A stretch of DNA of 47,107 nt from Deferrisomatales bacterium (GTDB lineage Bacteria > Desulfobacterota > Deferrisomatia > Deferrisomatales > JARGFW01). The DNA lies in the NCBI GenBank assembly GCA_029211085.1, contig JARGFW010000014.1, positions 1-47,107 on the forward strand. The letters run 5' to 3'. How positions within the stretch are numbered: the stretch's first letter is position 1; every line of letters begins with the position of its first letter. The notes under the pieces were generated by a model. It was given only the letters and a program-made list of their open reading frames with translations. It ran no database searches and was not told where the DNA came from. The position numbers and the translations under genes were made by a program. This document shows positions 1-9,980 of this stretch, piece by piece.

Positions 1-1
1 G

Positions 2-892
2 ATCGTGGACGAGGCGTGGACCGCCCTGCGCGGGGAGGCTGTTCGTCCGCCCGCCCTCGTGGTGGAAGTACCGCGGCACACCCCACCCTGGAGCGGCCGC
101 CTGCTCACCTTCTGCCCGGGCTGCCCCCACCGCTCCAGCTACGTGGCCCTGGAGAAGGCCCTCGAGGCCAGCGGCAACCCCCTGGAGGAGTGCGTGGTCA
201 CCGGCGACGTGGGCTGCACCATCCTGGGGATGAACCCGCCCCACAACCTGTGCCGCACTGAAGTGGCCATGGGCGCCAGCATCGCCCTGGCCCAGGGTTT
301 CGTCTACGCCGGGGTGAAGCGTCCGGTGGTGGCGGTGCTCGGGGACAGCACGTTTTTCCACGCCGCCATTCCTGCGCTGCTCAACGCCGCGGCCCACAAC
401 GTGAACCTTACCGTGTTGGTGCTGGACAACAGCTACGCGGCGATGACCGGCTACCAGCCCTCTCCCAGCAACCCCCGCACCCTGGCGGATGCGGTGCCCA
501 ATCCCCTGAGCATCGAGGAGTTGGCCAGGGCCGCCCGGGTACGGCGGGTGCGCAAGGCCCTGCCCTACTTCACCCGGCGTCTCTCCCGGGTGCTGCGCCA
601 GGCCATCGAAACGCCCGGGGTGGCGGTGGTGATCGCCGAGGCCCCCTGCGTGGCCCGCCTGCCCCGCAGCAACGTGATCCCTTTCACGGTGCGTCCCGAG
701 CGCTGCGTTGGGGTGGAGTCCTGCAGCGCCTCGTGTCTGGAACAGATCGGTTGCCCGGCCATGGACCTGGACGAGGCCAGCGGCAAGGCGTGGATCGACA
801 CCGACCGCTGCGCTGGCTGCGGGCTGTGCGCCCCAACCTGCCCCACCAAGGCCATCCGCCGCCGTCTGGGCGGTCGATGGTGGCGCACCTGA
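2..892 (+). CDS. iorA: Indolepyruvate:ferredoxin oxidoreductase alpha subunit (3' part)
   Basis: The 5' end lies outside the window; about 296 codons of the C-terminal part are present. The family oxidatively decarboxylates aryl pyruvates from aromatic amino acids to aryl-acetyl-CoA, reducing ferredoxin. Visible are the thiamine-diphosphate domain (GDVGCTILGMN, then VAVLGDSTFFHAAIPALLNA and DNSYAAMTGYQPSP) and a C-terminal ferredoxin-like domain with two cysteine clusters; the second reads CAGCGLCAPTCP. Its stop codon shares one base with the iorB ATG (TGATG at 890-894), so the two subunits are probably translationally coupled. The family is typical of anaerobic or facultatively anaerobic amino-acid metabolism. 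Family identity is secure; substrate preference among aryl pyruvates is inferred. Confidence 0.93.
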   Translation: MVDEAWTALRGEAVRPPALVVEVPRHTPPWSGRLLTFCPGCPHRSSYVALEKALEASGNPLEECVVTGDVGCTILGMNPPHNLCRTEVAMGASIALAQGFVYAGVKRPVVAVLGDSTFFHAAIPALLNAAAHNVNLTVLVLDNSYAAMTGYQPSPSNPRTLADAVPNPLSIEELARAARVRRVRKALPYFTRRLSRVLRQAIETPGVAVVIAEAPCVARLPRSNVIPFTVRPERCVGVESCSASCLEQIGCPAMDLDEASGKAWIDTDRCAGCGLCAPTCPTKAIRRRLGGRWWRT

Positions 893-1482
893 TGCGCCTG
901 GACGTGGTGGTGGCCGGTGTGGGTGGGCAGGGGGTGGTGTCCCTGGCCCGGCTGCTGGTGGAGGCCGCCATCCGGGAGGGATTCGACGGCCACCTCCTGG
1001 CCCAGTCGGGGCTGGCCCAGTTGGGCTCCCCGGTGATCGCCCACACGCGGATCGGCTCCCCGGCGAAACCCAGCCCGAAGATTCCCCTGGGAGCGGCGCA
1101 TCTGGTGGTGGGTCTGGAGCGGTTGGAGGCCCTGCGCCTGGCCCCATACCTGGCACCGGACGGCCACGCGCTGCTCTCGGAGGAGCCGGTGCGCCCCTAC
1201 CATGCGCGGTTTCACAAGGAGTGCTATCCGGAGATCGGGGAGGTGGAAGCAGCGTTCGGCGCCCGGGTGACCACCTGGATACCGGCCCACCGGCTGGCCC
1301 GGGAACTCGGCCCGCCGGGGCTGGTGAGTGCGGTGATGCTCGGCGCACTGGCCGGCGCCACCCCGGTGATCGAGCGCGACAACCTTGTGCTGTGCCTGCG
1401 GGAAACCCGCCCGGAGTGGGCCGATGTGGAGGTGGAGGCGTTCTTTGCCGGCTACCGGTTCGTGACCGGGCGCGACCACTGA
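892..1482 (+). CDS. iorB: Indolepyruvate:ferredoxin oxidoreductase beta subunit
   Basis: This 196-residue protein is the gamma-type (POR/KOR gamma domain) partner of IorA. It opens with MRLDVVVAGVGGQGVVSLAR, the glycine-rich signature of this domain, and continues with the AQSGLAQLGSPV segment typical of the family. I chose the ATG at 892, which overlaps the iorA stop and places the conserved strand at the N-terminus. An in-frame ATG at 877 would add five residues and cannot be excluded. The usual IorB length is near 190-200 residues, so the protein looks complete. It converges on bioY with 56 bases between stops, in which I see no clear terminator. Confidence 0.92.
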   Translation: MRLDVVVAGVGGQGVVSLARLLVEAAIREGFDGHLLAQSGLAQLGSPVIAHTRIGSPAKPSPKIPLGAAHLVVGLERLEALRLAPYLAPDGHALLSEEPVRPYHARFHKECYPEIGEVEAAFGARVTTWIPAHRLARELGPPGLVSAVMLGALAGATPVIERDNLVLCLRETRPEWADVEVEAFFAGYRFVTGRDH

Positions 1483-1538
1483 CCCCCGGCAGCCAACCAA
1501 CAGCAAAACCGAAACCTTCGCCTTTGGCCTTGGGCCCT

Positions 1539-2111
1539 TCAGCGCGCCAGTTCGACCCTCCCCGCGGGAAGGTCGGCCAGGGCCTGGCGGAGCGGTGCGG
1601 CCAGGACCAGGGCCAGCCCCACCTTCACCAGGTCGAACCCCAGGTAGCCACCCAGGGACCAAACCACCGTGCGAAACACCTCAATCTTGCCCTGGAACAG
1701 GGCAAGATTGAGGTACAGGCCGGCGATGCCGCACAGGTACACCACCCCCAACCCCAGCAGCAACCCGACCAGGGTGCGACCCCACACCCCACCCGGCGCC
1801 CAGCGCACCACCGCCGCGATGACCCAGGCGGCTGCGGAGAACCCCACCAGGAAACCGAACGTGGGGTGCAGTACGTACGCCGGCCCGCCGCCGTTGGCGA
1901 ACACCGGCAACCCCACCAGGCCGATCGCCAGATAGGTGAGCTGGCTACCCAGCGCCAACCGGGGACGCAGCACCGCCCCCGCCAGGAACACCACCAGGGG
2001 CTGCAGGGTAAACGGCACCGGCTCCAGGGGCACTCGCAGGAACGCGCCTACGGCGGTGAGCGCGGCAAACAGTCCGATGATGACCAGGTCGCGGGTACGT
2101 GGGGACGCCAT
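1539..2111 (-). CDS. bioY: Biotin transporter substrate-binding component BioY
   Basis: The 190-residue integral membrane protein matches the S component of ECF biotin transporters: five to six hydrophobic segments, an N-terminal FLRVPLEPVPFTLQPLVVFL stretch, and a GGPAYVLHPTFGFLVGF loop. The ATG at 2111 is preceded by GAGGAG at a good distance and was preferred over a longer reading frame starting at 2165. No bioM/bioN energising genes are adjacent, so it either uses a shared ECF module or works alone. A candidate BirA operator overlaps its promoter. Within the coding region, codons around 1678-1714 form a perfect 17-bp inverted repeat with a 3-nt loop, and AT-ending codons there (AAT, CTT, ATT) are unlike the rest of the gene. 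Confidence 0.9.
   Translation of the reverse strand: MASPRTRDLVIIGLFAALTAVGAFLRVPLEPVPFTLQPLVVFLAGAVLRPRLALGSQLTYLAIGLVGLPVFANGGGPAYVLHPTFGFLVGFSAAAWVIAAVVRWAPGGVWGRTLVGLLLGLGVVYLCGIAGLYLNLALFQGKIEVFRTVVWSLGGYLGFDLVKVGLALVLAAPLRQALADLPAGRVELAR
1678..1714. repeat. Perfect 17-bp inverted repeat inside bioY
   Basis: The plus-strand arm at 1678-1694 reads ACCTCAATCTTGCCCTG. After the 3-base loop GAA, its exact reverse complement occupies 1698-1714. The repeat lies wholly within bioY, in the segment encoding NLALFQGKIEV, and would form a very stable hairpin in the mRNA. Confidence 0.95.
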
Positions 2112-2165
2112 GGGTGCTCCTCGGGGAGCCCGGGAAGATCCCGGGCAGGGGAACCTATGGCGCAC

Positions 2166-2219
2166 ACGGTAGCGGCGGAGGCAGGGTACGTCAACTCACA
2201 TTTTACATGAGGTTTACTA
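2166..2219 (-). promoter_or_regulatory. bioY promoter with candidate BirA operator
   Basis: On the minus strand TTGACG (2189-2194) and TACCGT (2166-2171) are separated by 17 bases, a plausible sigma-70 promoter. Overlapping the -35, the plus strand carries ACGTCAACT (2188-2196), a 14-base spacer, and GGTTTACTA (2211-2219). The BirA box known from biotin genes is TTGTAAACC, 14-16 bases, GGTTTACAA. The right half matches 8 of 9 positions and the left half 5 of 9. The operator runs into the stop codon of the upstream HD-GYP gene. Repression by biotinyl-AMP-bound BirA is inferred from the motif and the bioY context. Confidence 0.5.
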
Positions 2220-3494
2220 CGCGGCGCGCTGGCTCTCTCCGGGGAGGAGTACACCCTCCACATCGAATCCGGCGCTCTGGGGATCGAGCACCGCTCCAAT
2301 GGTGCGGGCGTACTCCTTGGCCCCCCGTGGGTCCGCCTCGCGCAGATCCACATCGCGGTGTCTTGCGAGGGGCACCCCGGCCGCATCGGTGACCAAGCGC
2401 ACCCAGGGCCGCACCAGCACATTGTGGTGCTGCCGGTACACCACCCCCAGCTCCCCGGTGTCGAGGCGCACCGGCGTGCCGATGGGGTAGATGCCCACGC
2501 ATTGCACGAACTTCTGCACGTAGATGGGGTAGAAATCGTTCTTGCCCCACTCGAAGATCTTCTGCATCGCCACGTGGCTGGGCATGCCCTTGTGGTACAC
2601 CCGGTCGGAGCTGATCGCGTCGTACACATCCACAATCGCCGAGATCAGCCCGAACTTGCCGATGCCCATACCCGACAATCCCCGAGGATAGCCTTTGCCG
2701 TTGAAGCGCTCGTGGTGGTTTAGCGCCACGTTGGCACAGTCATTCGGCACGTTCTTGTTGTCCATCAGGATCTTGGCGCCGTGCAACGGGTGGCGCTTCA
2801 TGATCTCGAACTCATCGTCGGTGTACTTCCCGGGCTTGTTGAGGATCGCCTCGGGCACCCGCATCTTGCCGATGTCATGGAGGATAGCGCCGACTCCCAA
2901 GCGCTTCAACTCGTCCTGCACCAGCCCCAGGTGGCGGCCCAGGGTCAGGGCCAGCACGCTGACATTGAGGGAGTGCTGGAAGGTGTAGTCGTCGAAGTTC
3001 TTCAGCCGCGACAGGCTGGACAGGGCGTCGGGGTTGCGGAAGATCGAATCCACCATCTTGTCCACCACCTGGGCCGCCCGCTCGCCATCGACGCTCTTGC
3101 CGAGGCGGGCGTCCACCAGCAGATCCTTCACCATCACCTTGGCTTCGCTGTAGACGACCTTCGCCCTCTGCAGTTCCTCCTCGAACTCGCGGTTCTGCTC
3201 GTCGATGACCGCCGGGGAGGGGGGGGACTCGCCCCCGGGGGGGGCCACCTGCTGTTCCATCTCGCTGCGCACCGCGGTGCTGGCCGCCCGCTCCGACACG
3301 GCCTTGCCGCTGTCCTGCCCCTTGGCGGTGTCGATGAACACCTCTCGGATGCCGTGCTCGATGATCTGCGCCACCTCTTTGGCGCTCTTGATGCGTTTCT
3401 GGCTGCCCATGAACGGGTGGTCCATCCACGGCACGTTGAAGTCACTGACGAACATGCCGACCTGCAGATCTTCGACCCGGATCTTCTTGATCAC
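2217..3494 (-). CDS. HD-GYP domain protein, probable c-di-GMP phosphodiesterase
   Basis: This 425-residue cytoplasmic protein has an N-terminal DUF3391-type domain (KKIRVEDLQVGMFVSDFNVP onward, about residues 1-130), a charged linker, and a C-terminal HD-GYP domain. The HD-GYP domain shows the metal-binding motif ILHDIGKM, the helix around RHPLHGAKIL, then NHHERFNGKGYPRGL containing the HHE and GYP residues. All catalytic motifs appear intact, so hydrolysis of cyclic di-GMP is expected. I placed the start at the GTG at 3494 because GGAGGT precedes it at optimal spacing; upstream codons extend the frame to 3545 without another good site. The last 60 or so residues beyond the HD-GYP core carry a small beta-rich tail of unknown role. 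Confidence 0.85.
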   Translation of the reverse strand: MIKKIRVEDLQVGMFVSDFNVPWMDHPFMGSQKRIKSAKEVAQIIEHGIREVFIDTAKGQDSGKAVSERAASTAVRSEMEQQVAPPGGESPPSPAVIDEQNREFEEELQRAKVVYSEAKVMVKDLLVDARLGKSVDGERAAQVVDKMVDSIFRNPDALSSLSRLKNFDDYTFQHSLNVSVLALTLGRHLGLVQDELKRLGVGAILHDIGKMRVPEAILNKPGKYTDDEFEIMKRHPLHGAKILMDNKNVPNDCANVALNHHERFNGKGYPRGLSGMGIGKFGLISAIVDVYDAISSDRVYHKGMPSHVAMQKIFEWGKNDFYPIYVQKFVQCVGIYPIGTPVRLDTGELGVVYRQHHNVLVRPWVRLVTDAAGVPLARHRDVDLREADPRGAKEYARTIGAVLDPQSAGFDVEGVLLPGESQRAA

Positions 3495-3650
3495 GGCAAC
3501 CACCTCCACCCACAGCACACCAACCCGGCAGACACCGGGTGCCACCCTTTATCTATCGGCAACGGGGGGAGCATCTTGAGGCCGGGAAGGCCGGGTGGCT
3601 GGGATGCAAGCAGGGCGGGAACTCCAGGACTCCGAACCCGGAACCCGCCG

Positions 3651-4781
3651 CTAGAACCTCTCCACCAGCTTGTCGATCAGGTAGCTGCTCTCGCGGATTG
3701 CCTGGTCGGAGAACGGGCCGAACCACTCGGCGATGCGGCCGAACTCGGCGATGAAGGTATCCCGGTCCCCCGCCTCGATCATGCGCACGTTCTCCGCCAC
3801 GCTCTCGATATACTCCCGCAGCAGGGTCCGGCGCTCGGGGGTGGCAAAGATGATCTCGGCGTACAGGCCCGGGTCCTGGGCGAACAACCGCCCCACCATG
3901 CCCAGTTCCAGCCGGTAGATCGGGGCGGAGAAGTCCAACGTGCGATGCAGATCCACCCCCTTGCGGTACAAGTACTGGCCGAATGCGAAACTGGCGAAGT
4001 GGCGCAGCGCCTGCACGAAGCCCATGGTTTCGTCGTGGTCCGCGGCATTGGCGGTGACGATCACCGCCCCCCAGGCCGCCAACTGGTCGAGCAACCACTG
4101 GCACGCCGCTGATTCCCGACCCGGGGTGGCCACCACGATCTGCTTGTCCAGGGAGGTGGTGGTGGGGCCGAACATCGGGTGCAGACCCAACACCGGCCCG
4201 GGATGGGCCGCCAGCATTGCAGCCATGGGGCCGCTCTTGATGCTGGTCACGTCGGCCAGCACGCACCGCGCCGGCAGGTGGGGCGCCAGGCGGGCCGCCA
4301 CCGCGGCAGTGGCTTCGATCGGCACCGAGAGGATGGTCAGTTCCGCGCCCTCGCATAGGGGCTCCACCCGACCCCAGTCGTCCCGGTCCAGCACCGCCAC
4401 CCGGTAGCCGGCCTCGCTGAACCAACGGGTGAGGCAGCTCCCCATGGCGCCGGCGCCGCCCACCACCAGCACCCGGGCCCCGGGGCGCACACCGTGGCTG
4501 GCCAGAGTCGCCCCCTGGGTTTGCCGCGAGTCTCGCATCACCCGGCGGAAGATGTCCTCCACCAGGTCCGGATCCAGGCCTACCCCGAGCCCCTGGGCCC
4601 GGCGCCGGGAGATCAGATCCTCCTCCCGTGCCGGGTGGTACACGGGCTGGTCGTGGGCCCGCTTCCACTCAGCGACCTCGGCGACCACCCTCCCCCGTTC
4701 CGCCAGCAGTTCCACCAGGCGGCGGTCCAGATCATCGATTTTGTGCCGCAGCGATGCCAGGTCGTTCGAGTCGGGTTTCAA
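3651..4781 (-). CDS. tyrA: Fused chorismate mutase / prephenate dehydrogenase (T-protein)
   Basis: The protein, about 376 residues, joins an AroQ-type chorismate mutase (about residues 5-90, LRHKIDDLDRRLVELLAERG) to a prephenate dehydrogenase with a nucleotide-binding loop (VLVVGGAGAMGSCLTRWF) and the motif LGLHPMFGPTTTSLDKQ. It converts chorismate through prephenate to 4-hydroxyphenylpyruvate for tyrosine synthesis, as in enteric TyrA. I favour the TTG at 4781, which has AGGGAGAG just upstream. A GTG at 4817 is the alternative, but a TTGACA element overlaps that region, which makes the GTG less likely. The layout resembles the gammaproteobacterial fusion rather than a monofunctional dehydrogenase. 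Confidence 0.88.
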   Translation of the reverse strand: MKPDSNDLASLRHKIDDLDRRLVELLAERGRVVAEVAEWKRAHDQPVYHPAREEDLISRRRAQGLGVGLDPDLVEDIFRRVMRDSRQTQGATLASHGVRPGARVLVVGGAGAMGSCLTRWFSEAGYRVAVLDRDDWGRVEPLCEGAELTILSVPIEATAAVAARLAPHLPARCVLADVTSIKSGPMAAMLAAHPGPVLGLHPMFGPTTTSLDKQIVVATPGRESAACQWLLDQLAAWGAVIVTANAADHDETMGFVQALRHFASFAFGQYLYRKGVDLHRTLDFSAPIYRLELGMVGRLFAQDPGLYAEIIFATPERRTLLREYIESVAENVRMIEAGDRDTFIAEFGRIAEWFGPFSDQAIRESSYLIDKLVERF

Positions 4782-5074
4782 TGGCTCTCCCTGAGGTAGT
4801 CCACGGACAACGGGCACCTGTCAACGAACCGGAACGGTTTGACGGCGCCCCCCACGGCGTTCGTGCCCCAAGGATGGGGAAGCAACCCCTCTCCACCGCA
4901 GCGCACCGGGAAGGGGCCCCACGCGCAGGGGGCGAGGCGCCTGGGTCCGCTGCCGGTCCTGGCAGGAGCGGGCGCGGGAAAAGTCCCCAGCATCTGGCCC
5001 TCGGGTAGCGAGGACCGCGGCCATGTACCGGTCGGTGATGTTCCTCGGGCGACGTCGGTTCCCTCACCGTGCGT

Positions 5075-5911
5075 TCAGGGGGTGACCCGGGTGCCGCCCT
5101 CCAGGTAGCCGGTGGTGATCTCCTTCAGTTGCTTGCGTTCGCGCAGAAAGCGTTCCTTCATCCCCTTGAGCCATTCCCGGTGCGTCACCACGGCCTCCAT
5201 GCTGGTGAACATCTCGTGGGCTCCCTCCCCCACTTCAAAGTGGGGCTCGGCGTCGCGCAGCGACACGCTGCCCGGGTTGCTGCACAGCATGCAGCGCACC
5301 CGATCGCCTCCGAGAAAGCGGAAGGTACTGCCCCCGCACACCGGGCAAGCCGGTGCCGTGCTGTGCCGCCGCGCGCCGAACAACGCCGCACCCAGTTCGG
5401 CCGCCACGGCCTTGTTCTCTTCGCCGTAGAAGATCTCCCCCGGTAGGGCCCCATAGATGACGCGACTGTCCTTGAGGTCCGCCAGCAAGAGTTTCAGGAA
5501 ACTCTCCACGCCGAGTTGGGTGTAGCCCTCCCGGTCCCGGATGCCCGCGACGGCGAGGGCCACGGCCGGCCGTCCCCAGAGTTGCTCCCCGTGGGCGTAG
5601 AATGCCAGGGCGCGGTCGAGAAGGCGCTTGAGCACCGAACTGGGACCCAGGAAGTAGGCAGGCGCGGCGGCGATGTAGGCGTCGGCGGCCAGAATCTCGT
5701 CCAGCACCAGGGAGAGGTCGTCGTCGATGACGCACCCTTGGTCACGGAACAGACACGCGTAGCAGCCTCGACAGGGCCGCAGGTCGAAATCCGACAAACG
5801 CAGCAGGCGCAGTTCGTGTTCCTCGGGAATCTGCCGACTGATCTCCTTTACCATCAGTTCGCAGTTGCCGAGGTTGCGGGGCGAGCCGATCAGGGCGAGG
5901 ACGCGCTTCAT
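5075..5911 (-). CDS. Flavodoxin-fold NAD(P)H-dependent oxidoreductase with zinc ribbon
   Basis: The 278-residue protein begins MKRVLALIGSPRNLGNCELM, the FMN phosphate-binding loop of the NADPH-dependent FMN reductase/iron-sulfur flavoprotein superfamily. A compact cysteine motif follows (CRGCYACLFRDQGC, about residues 50-63), then APAYFLGPSS. An extra C-terminal part carries two CxxC pairs (CPVCGG and CMLC, about residues 190-215), which look like a zinc ribbon rather than an iron-sulfur ferredoxin. The ATG at 5911 has AAAGGAAA upstream. It sits 40 bases after glnS on the same strand and may be cotranscribed. The substrate is unknown; quinone, flavin or metal reduction are all possible. Confidence 0.75.
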   Translation of the reverse strand: MKRVLALIGSPRNLGNCELMVKEISRQIPEEHELRLLRLSDFDLRPCRGCYACLFRDQGCVIDDDLSLVLDEILAADAYIAAAPAYFLGPSSVLKRLLDRALAFYAHGEQLWGRPAVALAVAGIRDREGYTQLGVESFLKLLLADLKDSRVIYGALPGEIFYGEENKAVAAELGAALFGARRHSTAPACPVCGGSTFRFLGGDRVRCMLCSNPGSVSLRDAEPHFEVGEGAHEMFTSMEAVVTHREWLKGMKERFLRERKQLKEITTGYLEGGTRVTP

Positions 5912-5951
5912 GACCGTTTCCTTTGCATCCCAATCCTCCTGTTGCTTTGCA

Positions 5952-7670
<1,719 letters not shown>

Positions 7671-7756
7671 GTCGGTCTTCCTTCTTCGTGCCGGGCCGTT
7701 TGTCCGGCAGTGTTCATGCGGTAGTCCCGAAGACAACGTCAGGTCAACGGCATCTC

Positions 7757-7867
7757 TTGGACAGGATTACACGGATTTCGCGGATCGAAAACCGGACCCC
7801 TGTGCCCCAGACTCGGAACCGGAGTTCACCATTGCCTATTCATCCGTGCGATCCTGTCAAAAAAAAA
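7757..7867. repeat. Intergenic 9-nt-unit inverted element, copy A
   Basis: The left arm (7759-7785) is made of three 9-base units, GGACAGGAT, TACACGGAT and TTCGCGGAT. The right arm (7842-7858) is two complementary units, ATCCGTGCG and ATCCTGTC, followed by a run of nine A (7859-7867). The outer 17 bases of the arms pair at 15 of 17 positions. Copies B and C at 16467-16679 share the flank GGCRTCT, the first unit and the terminal A-run. The element fills the gap between the exchanger stop and the glnS start. Confidence 0.85.
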
Positions 7868-7879
7868 CGCCCTTGCGTT
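7859..7879 (-). terminator. Possible intrinsic terminator of the channel/exchanger operon
   Basis: On the minus strand, 25 bases past the exchanger stop, AACGC, a 4-base loop and GCGTT form a short stem directly followed by a run of T. The T-run is the complement of the A-run closing repeat element A. The stem is only 5 bp, and a competing hairpin at 7877-7896 overlaps it, so the call is tentative. Confidence 0.35.
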
Positions 7880-7903
7880 GGCCTTCGGACGCCAACCCGT
7901 CCC

Positions 7904-8860
7904 TCACTGCACCGCCGGCACCAGGTACAGCACCGCCACGTACCCCAGATACCCGGCGAGCAACAGCCCCCCCTCCGGGCGGGAGATGCGGAAGCCGCTG
8001 CGGCAGATCGGCAGCAGTACCACGGTATACAGCGCCAGCACCGGGAACTGGAAGCGGAAGAAGGTGGTGGGCACCGATATGGGCGTGATCACCGCCGTCA
8101 CCCCCAGGATCAGCAGGAGGTTGAACAGGTTGGAGCCGAGCACGTTACCCACGCTGATGTCGTCCTCGCCCCTCGACACCGCCACCAGGGTGGCGGCCAG
8201 TTCGGGCAGGCTGGTCCCGACCGCCACCAGGGTGAGGCCGATCACCACGGCCGGCACCCCGAAGGTCTCGGCGATGGTCACCGCCCCTGCCACCAGCCGA
8301 TCGGCCCCCCACAACACGCCCGCCAGGCCCGCGGCAGTAAACGCGGCGTGGCGCAGCCGGTGACCGCCGCCCGGCGGAGAGTGGTCGAACGCCTCCTGGA
8401 CCGCCTCGGGCGCGCTGCGCTCCACCGCCAGGCTCCAGTACAGGAACGCCGCGAACCCGGCCAGCAGCACCACCCCGTCGCCGCGTCCCAGGACCCCGTC
8501 AAGGCTCAGCACCACCACCAGCAGCACTGCCAACAGGCCCATGGGGGCCTCGCGCCGAACCAGGGTGAACTCCACCTGCAAGGAGCGGATGCACGCGGCC
8601 AGGCCCAGCACCAGGCCGATGTTGGCGATATTGGAGCCCACCACGTTGCCCAGGGCGATGGCGGCGCTGCCCTTCAGCCCGGCGGTTACACTAACCGTCA
8701 ATTCCGGCAGACTGGTGCCGAACGCCACCACCGTGAGTCCGACGATGGCCGGTGCCACCCCGAACGAGCGGGCCAGCGCCGAGCTGCCCCGGATCAGGAG
8801 GTTCGCTCCAAAATACAAGAGCAGCGTACCCAGCAGCACGCTGCCTACAGCCACCATCAT
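7904..8860 (-). CDS. Sodium/calcium exchanger family antiporter (YrbG-like)
   Basis: The 318-residue membrane protein is built from two homologous halves, each with the ion-binding alpha repeat: VAFGTSLPELTVSV near residue 45 and VAVGTSLPELAATLVA in the second half. About ten hydrophobic segments are visible, as in K+-dependent or K+-independent Na+/Ca2+ exchangers of the YrbG type. It should swap cytoplasmic Ca2+ for external Na+ or H+. The tandem ATGs at 8860/8857 follow GGGAGAAG. It starts 25 bases after the stop of the potassium channel gene, so the two form a cation-handling operon. Exact ion selectivity cannot be read from the sequence. Confidence 0.9.
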   Translation of the reverse strand: MMVAVGSVLLGTLLLYFGANLLIRGSSALARSFGVAPAIVGLTVVAFGTSLPELTVSVTAGLKGSAAIALGNVVGSNIANIGLVLGLAACIRSLQVEFTLVRREAPMGLLAVLLVVVLSLDGVLGRGDGVVLLAGFAAFLYWSLAVERSAPEAVQEAFDHSPPGGGHRLRHAAFTAAGLAGVLWGADRLVAGAVTIAETFGVPAVVIGLTLVAVGTSLPELAATLVAVSRGEDDISVGNVLGSNLFNLLLILGVTAVITPISVPTTFFRFQFPVLALYTVVLLPICRSGFRISRPEGGLLLAGYLGYVAVLYLVPAVQ

Positions 8861-8885
8861 GGGCTTCTCCCTCTCCCGATGTGGT

Positions 8886-9929
8886 CTATTCCATCGCCGG
8901 GGAGGCCACCGACACAGGACCGTGGGCGATGACCTCCAGCTTGCGCAACTGGCCCCGCTCACCGATCGCGATGAGCCGGTCGCCCACATCCAGGACCGTG
9001 GTACCCGATGGGTTGAACTCCATGTGGCCGCTGCGTTTCTTGATGGCCACGATCATGATGTCCAGCTCCGAGCGGATGGAACTGTCCACCAACTTCACCC
9101 CGGCCAGGGGTGAGTCATCCACCACCAGCACCTCCTCCATCTGCAGCCCGAGGCTCTCGGACTGGGTCGCCAGTTCGATGAAGTCGATGACCGCCGGACG
9201 CAAGATCGCCATGGCCATGCGGGTGCCGCCGATGATGTAGGGACTGACCACCTTGTCGGCCCCGGCGCGCAGCAACTTCGCCTCGCTCCTGGGCTCCTCG
9301 TAGCGGGCGATGATCAGCAACTTGGGGTTGAGTTCCCGGGCGGTGAGGGTGACGAACAGGTTGTCGGCGTCGGACTGCAGCACCGTGACCAGTCCCTTGG
9401 CCCGCTCGATGCCGGCGTCGAGCAGCACCGACTCTTCGGTGGCATCGCCCACCACCACCGGATACTGCTGGGGAATGCGCGACACCCGGTCCTCGTCGCG
9501 CTCCACCACCACGAATGGCAGGGGACGGCGATCGAACTCCTGGGCGATCAGGCCACCGATGCGGCCGTAACCGCAGATGATGTAGTGGTCCTTCAAGCGG
9601 CGGATCTTCGACATGGTCCGTCTTCTCCCCATCAGGGTCTGTAACTCGCCCTCCACCACCATGCGGGTGATGGTTCCCACCGAGTAGGTGACCAGGCTCA
9701 CCCCCCCGACGATCAGCGCCATGGTAAACCAACGCCCGGCGTCGGACAGTTGGTTCACTTCGCCGTAGCCGATGGTGCTCAGGGTGATGATCACCATGTA
9801 CAGGCTGTCGGTGAGCCCCCAGCCCTCGATCCAGTGGTAGCCGAGCGTGCCGACTCCCATCAGCAGCACCAGGATGCAGATGATGCGCCAGAAGTAGGAG
9901 TGAACCGGAGCGGTGTAGCTCAACGCCAC
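8886..9929 (-). CDS. Potassium channel with RCK (TrkA-N/TrkA-C) domains
   Basis: The 347-residue protein has two transmembrane helices flanking a pore helix with the selectivity filter TIGYG at residues 52-56. An RCK_N Rossmann domain follows (YIICGYGRIGGLIAQEF from about residue 115, with the acidic VVVERDEDRV strand end), then a TrkA-C domain over about residues 255-340. It is a two-helix Kch/MthK-type ligand-gated K+ channel in the inner membrane. The frame opens with GTG at 9929; a TTG two codons on (9923) sits better behind AGAGG and may be the true start. It is divergent from rhlB across a 167-base gap. Confidence 0.88.
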   Translation of the reverse strand: MALSYTAPVHSYFWRIICILVLLMGVGTLGYHWIEGWGLTDSLYMVIITLSTIGYGEVNQLSDAGRWFTMALIVGGVSLVTYSVGTITRMVVEGELQTLMGRRRTMSKIRRLKDHYIICGYGRIGGLIAQEFDRRPLPFVVVERDEDRVSRIPQQYPVVVGDATEESVLLDAGIERAKGLVTVLQSDADNLFVTLTARELNPKLLIIARYEEPRSEAKLLRAGADKVVSPYIIGGTRMAMAILRPAVIDFIELATQSESLGLQMEEVLVVDDSPLAGVKLVDSSIRSELDIMIVAIKKRSGHMEFNPSGTTVLDVGDRLIAIGERGQLRKLEVIAHGPVSVASPAME

Positions 9930-9980
9930 CTCTCGACAGGAACTGCCGGCAGCACGCCGTCCGCGGCGCCACGGGCAGAT

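Noticed and set aside
3494-3545. Possible sigma-54 promoter (TGGCAC) before the HD-GYP gene
   Set aside because: The spacing between GG and GC is 12 bases instead of 10.
4782-5074. Small frames in the gap between tyrA and the flavodoxin-fold gene
   Set aside because: They lack ribosome-binding sites and recognisable sequence; the gap probably holds tyrA regulatory DNA, with a TTGACA but no matching -10.
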